Of a stretch of 6,964 bases of DNA, positions 1 through 5,165 are shown one piece after another. The stretch lies in contig CAZPLZ010000173.1 of NCBI GenBank assembly GCA_964587525.1, positions 1-6,964 on the forward strand, given 5' to 3'. The translations under genes and the position numbers were made by a program. The notes under the pieces are model-generated. The model saw nothing but the letters and a program-made list of their open reading frames with translations. It was not told the DNA's origin and did not search any database. Within the stretch, counting starts at the first letter, position 1. Every line of letters begins with the position of its first letter. Source of the stretch: CAZPLZ01 sp964587525 (GTDB taxonomy: Bacteria; Oederibacteriota; CAKKQC01).

Positions 1-971
1 GTGAGCTCGGCGAAGATCTCCTCCCGTACCGACCGCGCTCCCCCCTGCACGAGTGGCAGTAAACTCACCCCCTGAAGGTCCCCCGGAAGGGAAATCCCGG
101 CGAGCGCGAAAAAGGTCGGCAGCAGATCAATCTGGGACACCAGGGCATCTATGACCTTGCCACCTTCAAAGCCCCCGGGTCCGCGCATCAGCAGCGCCAC
201 GCCAATGCCGGCGTCAAACAGCGTGGCCTTGGCACGCGGGAACGGCACACCATGGTCGGTGGTGTAGATCAGCAGCGTGTTTTGCGCTAAGCCATGGAGC
301 TCCAGCGCTGCCATGATTGCACCAACGCCCTCATCCACGTGTCGGACCGCCGTGTGAAGTTCAGCCAAGTCCCGGCGCACCTGGGGATCATCCGGCAGCC
401 AGGGTAGCGGCAGGACATACCGTTCATCGTCGGGCGATTCAACGGCGCTAAACGGGCGGTGGGTCTCGACGACCCCCACGTTGAGGAAGAACGGCTGGCG
501 CGGCGCTCCGGCAAGCCACTGGGCCGCCACTTCCCCACGCAGACGGCTGTGGCGACCTACTGTCTTGTCGGACACGACGCCATCGTATCCGAGCTGTCCG
601 ACATCATCCCAGGGCACCTCGTGCTGGAATCCGATGAGCTGGGTGAGATAACCAGCATCGCGGAGCAGGTGCGAGAGGTGGCGCTTGACATCATGAAGCC
701 TAAACCCGCGGTGACACAGGCCCAGCATGCCATTGGTGTGCGGAACCTGGCCGGTCATCAGTGCAGCGCGGCTAGCAGAGCAGCTCGGCGAAGCACAGTA
801 GACCTGCCGGAAGAGCACACCTTCCCGCGCGAGCCGGGAAAGGTTGGGCGTAGCCACCCCTGCCCCGTAGCAGCCCAAGTGGCGCCCGGTGTCGTGGGAG
901 TGGACGAGGACGAGGTTGGGCCTTACGGCCGTGAGATTATCTCGCCAGGCCCGTCGTTCGCTCGAAGCCAT
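1..971 (-). CDS. Sulfatase (alkaline phosphatase superfamily), C-terminus cut by window edge
   Basis: Hydrolyses a sulfate ester or N-sulfate; the substrate cannot be told from sequence. The frame is open from the ATG at 971 to base 1, giving 323 residues; families of this type usually run 450-550, so the C-terminus is missing. Visible landmarks: the N-terminal metal-site strand RPNLVLVHSHDTGRHLGCYG (residues 17-36); the sulfatase signature SPSCSASRAALMTG (61-74), with C64 as the residue converted to formylglycine and R68; ETHRP (169-173); and YTTDHG...K (236-248) for the second metal site. The stretch HTNGMLGL (78-85) resembles heparan N-sulfatase (SGSH-like) relatives. The first metal pair is HD rather than the usual DD, and the signature has CSASR rather than CxPxR. 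No signal peptide is visible. The ATG is fixed by an in-frame TGA 12 bases upstream; it lies inside the end of the methyltransferase gene (35-base overlap), so translation is probably coupled. Confidence 0.9.
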   Translation of the reverse strand, partial: MASSERRAWRDNLTAVRPNLVLVHSHDTGRHLGCYGAGVATPNLSRLAREGVLFRQVYCASPSCSASRAALMTGQVPHTNGMLGLCHRGFRLHDVKRHLSHLLRDAGYLTQLIGFQHEVPWDDVGQLGYDGVVSDKTVGRHSRLRGEVAAQWLAGAPRQPFFLNVGVVETHRPFSAVESPDDERYVLPLPWLPDDPQVRRDLAELHTAVRHVDEGVGAIMAALELHGLAQNTLLIYTTDHGVPFPRAKATLFDAGIGVALLMRGPGGFEGGKVIDALVSQIDLLPTFFALAGISLPGDLQGVSLLPLVQGGARSVREEIFAEL

Positions 972-1695
972 GTGGCCCGGTCATCGGGACGAACACGACA
1001 CCCGTAACGCTCCGGTGTTCGAGTGAGCCGTCCTTAAGTTTCGTGACGACGGTCAGATCCTGATAACTAAGTTGCTTACCGAGCGGGAGCACAATGCGGC
1101 CCCCTTCCTTGAGCTGTTCAATAAGAGGCTGGGGGACACGGTCAATCGCGCAGGTGATGAGGATACCATCGAAGGGCGCCTCCTCCGGCCAGCCCAGGAA
1201 ACCGTCCCCCTCCTTGACCTTAACATTGAGAAAGCCAAGCCGGGCAACGTCCTCGGTCGCTCGCTGGGCCAGTTCCGGAACAATTTCAATCGTGTAAACT
1301 TCTGCGGCAAGCTTGGAGAGAACTGCAGCGTGATACCCTGAGCCGGTTCCAATCTCGAGGATACGCTCGTCTGAGGAAGGATTGAGGAGTTCGGTCATCA
1401 GCGCCACGATGTAGGGCTGCGAAATCGTTTGCTCATGGCCAATCGGAGCGGCCCGATCGGCATAGGCCACGTCACGGATAGCTTCCGGGACAAATTGGTG
1501 GCGCGGGACCTCTCGCATAGCGGCTAAGACCTTAAGGTTTTTAATGCCCCGCCGCTTGAGCTGCGCCACCATCTCCTGATTGGCTGCGGTAGGATCGGCA
1601 GCAGCCACCGTGGAGGAACGCTTGGTGTATCCGATGAGGGCGGCCGCAGCGGCCAGGCATGTAGCGAGGAACGACGTCATGATAAGGCTACGCAT
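937..1695 (-). CDS. pcm: Protein-L-isoaspartate O-methyltransferase with N-terminal export/anchor segment
   Basis: Transfers a methyl group from S-adenosylmethionine to the alpha-carboxyl of isoaspartyl residues, starting repair of aged proteins. The 252-residue product shows the family motifs in order: PIGHEQTISQPY (84-95, substrate-binding loop with the conserved Ser), the SAM-binding ILEIGTGSGYH (112-122), VYTIEIVPEL (133-142, acidic residue for the ribose), GDGFLGWPEEAPFDGILITCA (163-183) and a C-terminal VVFVPMTG. The body matches the usual ~210-residue enzyme, but about 35 extra residues lie in front: MRSLIMTSFLATCLAAAAALIG is hydrophobic and looks like a signal peptide or membrane anchor, suggesting a periplasmic or membrane-tethered form. 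The start is uncertain: AAGGAG directly abuts the first ATG (zero spacing) and lies 15 bases before a second in-frame ATG at 1680. The sulfatase start overlaps its 3' end. Confidence 0.93.
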   Translation of the reverse strand: MRSLIMTSFLATCLAAAAALIGYTKRSSTVAAADPTAANQEMVAQLKRRGIKNLKVLAAMREVPRHQFVPEAIRDVAYADRAAPIGHEQTISQPYIVALMTELLNPSSDERILEIGTGSGYHAAVLSKLAAEVYTIEIVPELAQRATEDVARLGFLNVKVKEGDGFLGWPEEAPFDGILITCAIDRVPQPLIEQLKEGGRIVLPLGKQLSYQDLTVVTKLKDGSLEHRSVTGVVFVPMTGPHGFERTTGLAR

Positions 1696-1704
1696 CTCCT
1701 TATA

Positions 1705-1734
1705 TTAATATTTCATGAACGTTCCTGCATTCAA
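1705..1734 (-). promoter_or_regulatory. Possible promoter upstream of the isoaspartate methyltransferase
   Basis: On the minus strand TTGAAT (1729-1734) and TATTAA (1705-1710) are separated by 18 bases, in the AT-rich patch just before the methyltransferase start. Transcription would begin within a few bases of the first ATG, which would favour the second ATG at 1680 or a very short leader. This rests on pattern only. Confidence 0.25.
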
Positions 1735-1779
1735 CCCGTGGGATGGCGGTGCCCTGGGCCATAAGTGTCTTCCCCTTCA

Positions 1780-1792
1780 CCCCCCTCACCCT
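1780..1792. repeat. C-rich 13-mer, copy 1
   Basis: CCCCCCTCACCCT occurs here and again at 5073-5085. This copy is followed by ACTCTTTCCCCCC, similar to the CCCTCACCCTAACCCTCTCCCC-type intergenic repeats common in environmental genomes (from memory). It supplies the stop codon of the hydrolase gene. Confidence 0.6.
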
Positions 1793-2363
1793 ACTCTTTC
1801 CCCCCTTCCAGCTCCTTGAGTTTGCGTTGGATGGCCTTGAATTCTTCCGTGCCGGCGCGGCGCAGCCACTCGAACACCACGGCTTCCGCTGTCGTGACGT
1901 TCACGCCACACGCCGTAAGCCGTTTGAGGGCTGTCTCGGCATCCGGCGGCCGCCGCGAACCAGTGGCGTCCGCCACGACGGACACGTTCGCCCCTCGACC
2001 AGCCAGCTCCAGCGCGCTTTGCGCAACACACACGTGAGCCTCGATACCCGCCATCACGATTTGACTGCGGCTCGTCGCCGCCAGCCGCTCTCTGAACTCG
2101 TCAACCGGGGTACAGGAAAAATCTATCTTGACAATGGGATCGCAATCAGGAATCGCCTGGCGGATCACAGCGACCGTCGGGCCCAGCCCCTTGGGGTACT
2201 GCTCGGTGAGGAGGACCGGCACACCGAGCAACCGGGAAGCCGTTAGTAAGAGAGCAAGGCGATTGAGCAAGCGGGTGTGATCATGAATGTGCGGCAGCAA
2301 TTTTTCCTGAACGTCCACGATCACCAACACGCTTAGATCGCGGGAGAGCAATTCCGGCTTCAC
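1791..2363 (-). CDS. Isochorismatase-superfamily cysteine hydrolase
   Basis: A 190-residue cysteine hydrolase of the isochorismatase/nicotinamidase fold, closest by eye to the YcaC/ISOC-type group. The catalytic triad is visible: D17 in VLVIVDVQEKLL, K79 in IVKIDFSC, and C112 in MAGIEAHVCV; the GIEAH segment supplies the cis-peptide and oxyanion region of the family. The TEQYPKGLGPTV stretch (53-64) is typical of the ISOC-like branch. The substrate is unknown. The start is a GTG; an in-frame TGA lies just upstream and no ATG is available before residue 104. No good ribosome binding site is seen. A TACAAT hexamer on the minus strand at 2375-2380 could be a -10 box giving a very short leader, but no convincing -35 accompanies it. 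The last residues (LEGGKE and stop) are encoded within a C-rich repeat shared with another intergenic region. The gene is divergent from the toxin-antitoxin pair. Confidence 0.9.
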   Translation of the reverse strand: MKPELLSRDLSVLVIVDVQEKLLPHIHDHTRLLNRLALLLTASRLLGVPVLLTEQYPKGLGPTVAVIRQAIPDCDPIVKIDFSCTPVDEFRERLAATSRSQIVMAGIEAHVCVAQSALELAGRGANVSVVADATGSRRPPDAETALKRLTACGVNVTTAEAVVFEWLRRAGTEEFKAIQRKLKELEGGKE

Positions 2364-2527
2364 GGTTAGATTTCATTGTATCCCAGCCAGACTCAGACAG
2401 ACGCCCAGTATGATAGTCAGCGATGCAGCTTCGCCACATCCTCATTTCGATATGGTCGCTCATGCCGGACGGGTAGAACTCATGGTCGCCGGCCTCCCGA
2501 TCCGGATAAAATGACAGGAGCCCGATA
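2364..2527. other. Non-coding gap between divergent hydrolase and antitoxin genes
   Basis: No convincing gene is seen. One minus-strand frame stays open through this stretch and into the hydrolase gene, but its product resembles nothing I recognise. The stretch probably carries the 5' control regions of the two divergent genes and, at its left, the possible TACAAT box of the hydrolase. Confidence 0.5.
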
Positions 2528-2556
2528 TTGACTGCCATACAAGGTTTGTATAGACT
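2528..2556 (+). promoter_or_regulatory. Likely promoter of the toxin-antitoxin operon
   Basis: TTGACT (2528-2533) is a near-consensus -35. TATAGA (2549-2554, 15-base spacing) or TAGACT (2551-2556, 17-base spacing) could serve as -10. The antitoxin GTG is at 2566, so the leader would be very short. The palindrome at 2537-2551 lies between and across these boxes, as expected for an autoregulated module. Confidence 0.5.
2537..2551. promoter_or_regulatory. Operator-like palindrome (candidate antitoxin binding site)
   Basis: ATACAA-GGT-TTGTAT is a perfect 6-bp inverted repeat with a 3-base centre, placed in the spacer and -10 region of the putative promoter, 14 bases before the antitoxin start. 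Ribbon-helix-helix antitoxins usually bind short palindromes at their own promoter, alone and with the toxin. Binding here is inferred from position. Confidence 0.6.
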
Positions 2557-2565
2557 CATAACGAG

Positions 2566-2802
2566 GTGAAAGGCGCGACCGTCAACTTGTCACTCCCTGG
2601 CGACCTCCTCGCGCAGGCTGACCGTGAAGCCCGGCGTGAATCGAGGAGCAGGTCAGAGCTCATGCGGGAGGCGCTTCGCCTGTACCTCGAGCGTCGCTCC
2701 AGATGGGAGGAAATTTTTTCCTTCGCTGATCGCCAGACCCAAAGAAGGAGGTTGCGACCCGCGCATGTGGAGAAGGCAATCCGTGAGGCCCGCAGGGATT
2801 GA
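2566..2802 (+). CDS. Ribbon-helix-helix (CopG/Arc-type) antitoxin
   Basis: This 78-residue protein begins with a strand, ATVNLSLP (4-11), followed by helix A (about 12-26) and helix B, SRSELMREALRLYLER (28-43). This is the ribbon-helix-helix pattern of DNA-binding antitoxins. The basic, charged C-terminal part (44-78) would be the toxin-binding tail. The likely role is to neutralise the PIN nuclease encoded immediately downstream and to repress the shared promoter. The start is a GTG: the in-frame TAG at 2551 excludes anything earlier with ATG, and a Shine-Dalgarno sequence is poor or absent, fitting a short or leaderless transcript. The stop overlaps the toxin start by four bases. This is the typical partner type for PIN toxins of the COG1569 kind. 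Confidence 0.88.
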   Translation: MKGATVNLSLPGDLLAQADREARRESRSRSELMREALRLYLERRSRWEEIFSFADRQTQRRRLRPAHVEKAIREARRD

Positions 2803-3212
2803 AGCGGGTTGTTTTTGATACCGACGTCTGGATCTCCGGTATCGCTTTTGAAGGTGAAGTCAGAAAGCTACTGACCTACGCGTTGGAAGGACACATCATG
2901 CCTGTCACTTCCCTTCCGCTCCTGCGCGAACTCGAGCGGGTGTTGCTTGGCAGGAAATTTCGTTACCCACCTGCTATGGTATCGACGATCCTTACTGAAA
3001 TACAGGACATCGCAATCCTTACGCATCCTACACAGAAAGTAAAGATCATCAAAGTCGATCCTGCCGATAACTTGGTTTTGGAATGTGCGCTTTCCGGCGA
3101 TGCAGAAGCCATTGTCACCGGCGACCAGCATCTACAGAATGTCAAAAGCTTCTCGGGAATTCCAATTCTTTCACCTACCGCACTGTTCGAGACGCTTAGA
3201 GAGAAGCCATAA
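2799..3212 (+). CDS. PIN-domain toxin (putative ribonuclease, PIN_3/COG1569 type)
   Basis: A 137-residue PIN domain, usual length for this toxin group. The acidic metal-binding residues expected of a Mg-dependent RNase are present: D7 in VVFDTDVW, E44 in LLRELERVLL, D90 in DPADNLVLECA and D109 in AIVTGDQHL; D101 (GDAEA) is a further candidate. The likely activity is cleavage of RNA when freed from the antitoxin; the target is unknown. The start is a TTG sharing TTGA with the antitoxin stop, preceded by AGGG, so translation is coupled to the antitoxin. Base composition is lower in GC than the neighbours: one 60-base line, 3001-3060, has 25 G or C, while the barrel gene far downstream is much richer. 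With its opposite strand, this suggests acquisition by transfer. Confidence 0.9.
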   Translation: MKRVVFDTDVWISGIAFEGEVRKLLTYALEGHIMPVTSLPLLRELERVLLGRKFRYPPAMVSTILTEIQDIAILTHPTQKVKIIKVDPADNLVLECALSGDAEAIVTGDQHLQNVKSFSGIPILSPTALFETLREKP

Positions 3213-3226
3213 GAATTTCGTCCTGC

Positions 3227-3288
3227 AGGGGTCAGGTCTTGACATATAAGCCATCCCCTTCGACCTGATATGTCAAGACCTGACCCCT
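3227..3288. repeat. 62-bp palindromic element with perfect 21-bp inverted arms
   Basis: The left arm (3227-3247) begins AGGGGTCAGGTCTTGACA and its exact reverse complement ends at 3288. The arms are 21 bp, without mismatch, around a 20-base centre (3248-3267). The centre carries partial repeats of the arm: GACCTGA occurs at 3262-3268 and again at 3277-3283, and CCCCTT at 3255-3260 and 3284-3289. It lies 14 bases after the toxin stop and 10 bases before the end of tonB, between converging genes. From memory, GGGGTCAGGTCTTGA-type palindromes recur in environmental genomes and are associated with REP-type (RAYT) transposases; no transposase is in the window. As RNA it would fold into a long hairpin followed on the plus strand by TTTATTA, so it may also end transcription. 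Confidence 0.9.
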
Positions 3289-3298
3289 TTTATTACTT

Positions 3299-3946
3299 TT
3301 ATTCAACTACGAACTTAAGGGCGATCTCTCCCCACTGCGGAATCTGGGGGGCGTCCGGAGGCAGCGGCTCGAAGAGATAGTTGCGCATCGCCTTCATCGC
3401 CAACTCGTCCATCTGCCGCCAGCCGGAGGTGCGTCGCATGATGATCTGGCTGTCCACCGAGCCATTCGGCAGGACCTTGAACCGCAGCACCACCTTGGCC
3501 ACAATGCCCTTTTCCTTGGCCCAGTCCGGATACTCCAGCGGCTCCTGGTACCGGACCCTGCGCCCGGCGCCACCCGCCGGGCCGGTCCCTTGCGTGGCCC
3601 CCAGCGTCCCCCCGCCCGCACCGGCTTCCGCCCCCATGAGCGACTCGCTGCTGCGCCGGGGTTTCTTGCCCACGGGCACAAACTCCGGGGTGGCGACCAT
3701 GACCTGTCCCCTCGTCGCGGCTTTGACGGGCTTCGTCTTGGCGGTCCCCTGCTGCCCGCCCGGGGCCGCCTGCATCACCGCCGCACCTGCCTTCCCGCTG
3801 CTGGCGGCCGGGGTGGAGACCAACGTGATCTCCATGATGGGCGGCAGCCGCGGACCGAACCACTTCGCCATCCCAACCATCAGGATCAACATGATGACAT
3901 GAGCCGTCATGGAAACGGCAAGAGAGTGGCGAAGACCGAGGGTCAT
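3299..3946 (-). CDS. tonB: TonB-type energy transducer
   Basis: This 215-residue protein carries energy from the ExbB-ExbD motor to an outer-membrane partner. The start at 3946 was chosen because MTLGLRHS leads straight into one membrane helix (about 8-30) and because the longer frame from 4078 would overlap exbD by 86 bases. The helix contains S12-x3-H16, matching the functionally required Ser16/His20 spacing of E. coli TonB. A flexible periplasmic linker rich in Gly, Ala, Thr and Pro follows (about 45-130); it is less proline-rich than in E. coli. The C-terminal TonB domain (about 132-215) shows PLEYPDWAKEKGIVAKVVLRFKVLPNG and the helix MDELAMKAMRNYLFEPLP. It lies 46 bases after exbD with no clear ribosome binding site in the gap, so it may depend on coupling. 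It converges on the toxin gene, with the palindromic element between them. Confidence 0.9.
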   Translation of the reverse strand: MTLGLRHSLAVSMTAHVIMLILMVGMAKWFGPRLPPIMEITLVSTPAASSGKAGAAVMQAAPGGQQGTAKTKPVKAATRGQVMVATPEFVPVGKKPRRSSESLMGAEAGAGGGTLGATQGTGPAGGAGRRVRYQEPLEYPDWAKEKGIVAKVVLRFKVLPNGSVDSQIIMRRTSGWRQMDELAMKAMRNYLFEPLPPDAPQIPQWGEIALKFVVE

Positions 3947-3960
3947 GGTTGGAGCGGGGT

Positions 3961-3992
3961 GAGTCGAAGGGGGCAGCGAACGAGTCGAAGGG
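3961..3992. repeat. 11-bp direct repeat between exbD and tonB
   Basis: GAGTCGAAGGG occurs at 3961-3971 and 3982-3992, 21 bases apart start to start, filling most of the exbD-tonB gap. The significance is unknown; it may be a local duplication or a fragment of a dispersed repeat. Confidence 0.7.
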
Positions 3993-4418
3993 TCACTTCC
4001 CGGAAGCTTTTCGTTTGATAGGCTGGGTCGCGATGGCCAGCTTCTCCGCCCCCGCCAGTTTGGCGGTGTCCAGGACACCGATCACCACCCCATGAGGCAG
4101 TGACTTATTCGCCTGCACCACGACCATCTTCCCGGCGAGCTTCAGCCCCTTGAGGTACTCACGGAGCCGCACCTTGGGTGTTTCCACGTCGTTGACGAAG
4201 TAACGCTCATCCGAGGTGACCTTGATGATCACATCCTGTTCCGCGAGGGCCGGCAGCGCCTGGGTGCGGGGCATCTTGATCTTGATGCCGGCCGTCATGA
4301 TGAGGGGGGTGGTGACCATGAAGATGATGAGCAGCACGAGGAAGACGTCACAGAGGGGTGTGATGTTGATCTCCGCCATCGGTTCGTGCTCGGACAGCGG
4401 TCCCGCGGGAGCCTTCAT
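3993..4418 (-). CDS. exbD: ExbD/TolR-family proton-channel subunit
   Basis: A 141-residue protein of the usual ExbD length. It has a short cytoplasmic N-terminus, one membrane helix (about 23-45), PLCDVFLVLLIIFMV, with the essential proton-carrying aspartate D24, and a periplasmic domain (46-141) ending in a basic KRKASGK tail. The MAEINITPLCDVFLVLLIIF segment (14-33) is the standard family signature. It works with ExbB to convert proton flow into movement of TonB. The start ATG has an AAGGAG 11 bases upstream; M14 is a less likely alternative. It begins 5 bases after the exbB stop, so the two are clearly co-transcribed. Whether it is ExbD- or TolR-like is decided here by the adjacent tonB. 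Confidence 0.94.
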   Translation of the reverse strand: MKAPAGPLSEHEPMAEINITPLCDVFLVLLIIFMVTTPLIMTAGIKIKMPRTQALPALAEQDVIIKVTSDERYFVNDVETPKVRLREYLKGLKLAGKMVVVQANKSLPHGVVIGVLDTAKLAGAEKLAIATQPIKRKASGK

Positions 4419-4423
4419 GGTTC

Positions 4424-5065
4424 TTAGCGCTCCTTGCCTGGCGCGAGCACATCCAGCGCCTCACCGATGCCCAGCTCCAGCTCAGTCGCCGTACGCCTCA
4501 CCACCCGGATGAAGTAGTTGTACGCGGCCACCGCCGGCACCGCCACCACCAGCCCGCCTGCCGTCGCGATGAGCGCCTGGGCGATACCGGCCGCCACCAC
4601 CGTCGCGCCGCCGCTTCCGGCAATCGCCAAGTCTTGGAAGGCCCGCATCACCCCGAGCACGGTGCCGAGCAGCCCGATAAACGGAGCCGTCGCTCCGATG
4701 GTCCCCAGGATCGTCAGAAACTTCTCCATCTCCACGACCTGGTAGCGGGCGTGGCGCTGCAACTGGGCCTCGAGCTCATCGCGCTTGACCGGCTTCTCCA
4801 TCACCCGGCGCACACCTTCTTTCAGCAGCGCGGGGAGCGGGCCGGGAATTTCGTCGCACAGGACGATCAGGGATCCTAGGTCGTCCCCCCGCTTATGGCC
4901 ACGCCGGAATTTCTGAAAGAATTCTTGCACGTTGATGCGGCAACTGCGGTAGTACAGCCAGCGATTGATCATGACCCCGATCGAAACGATCGAGCATAGG
5001 AGCAGAGTCCACATCACGATGTCGCCACGCCTCAACAGATCCCAGAACCCCACCTCGCTGATCAT
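4424..5065 (-). CDS. exbB: ExbB/TolQ/MotA-family proton-channel subunit
   Basis: A 213-residue inner-membrane protein with three membrane segments in the expected places: about 17-38 (MWTLLLCSIVSIGVMINRWL), 117-142 (TILGTIGATAPFIGLLGTVLGVM) and 154-188 (TVVAAGIAQALIATAGGLVVAV...). A cytoplasmic stretch lies between the first two (about 40-115). The conserved GATAPFIGLLGTVLGVM and the ALIATAGGLVVAVPAVAAYNYF signature carry the Thr residues lining the ion path in ExbB and TolQ. It forms the oligomer that surrounds the ExbD helices. The start is supported by GGAGG five bases upstream. It follows the barrel gene by 100 bases, a gap containing a bulged hairpin, and leads exbD and tonB. Confidence 0.95.
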   Translation of the reverse strand: MISEVGFWDLLRRGDIVMWTLLLCSIVSIGVMINRWLYYRSCRINVQEFFQKFRRGHKRGDDLGSLIVLCDEIPGPLPALLKEGVRRVMEKPVKRDELEAQLQRHARYQVVEMEKFLTILGTIGATAPFIGLLGTVLGVMRAFQDLAIAGSGGATVVAAGIAQALIATAGGLVVAVPAVAAYNYFIRVVRRTATELELGIGEALDVLAPGKER

Positions 5066-5072
5066 CGATCCT

Positions 5073-5085
5073 CCCCCCTCACCCT
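5073..5085. repeat. C-rich 13-mer, copy 2 (contains the exbB ribosome binding site region)
   Basis: Same CCCCCCTCACCCT as at 1780-1792. On the minus strand its G-run ends next to the GGAGG used by exbB, so part of the repeat may have been adopted as a translation signal. Confidence 0.6.
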
Positions 5086-5118
5086 AAATAAGAATATAAG
5101 GTTCAAGACTCATCTGAT

Positions 5119-5159
5119 GGCTGCATTGTAGCAACCGGGAATGGGCATTTCCCGCAGCC
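5119..5159. repeat. Bulged inverted repeat between the barrel gene and exbB
   Basis: The inner stem CGGGAA (5136-5141) pairs with TTCCCG (5149-5154) around a 7-base loop; the outer stem GGCTG (5119-5123) pairs with CAGCC (5155-5159), with a one-sided 12-base bulge. It starts a few bases after the barrel stop codon in the direction of transcription. No T-run follows on the minus strand, so it is not a standard intrinsic terminator; it could instead affect processing or relative expression of exbB. Confidence 0.45.
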
Positions 5160-5165
5160 TGATAA

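Noticed and set aside
459..1007. Plus-strand 182-residue open frame
   Set aside because: Antisense to the sulfatase, whose motifs are clear on the other strand.
1657..1695. Lipoprotein signal (LATC) in the methyltransferase N-terminus
   Set aside because: Thr directly before Cys and a very short hydrophobic run before it do not fit the usual lipobox.
2281..2559. Minus-strand 92-residue open frame across the hydrolase start and the gap
   Set aside because: It overlaps the well-supported hydrolase gene in another frame and covers the toxin-antitoxin promoter and operator; its product matches nothing recognisable.
3947..4078. 44 extra N-terminal residues for TonB
   Set aside because: They overlap exbD by 86 bases, are Ser/Pro/Arg-rich and come before the natural MTLGLRHS start of the membrane helix.
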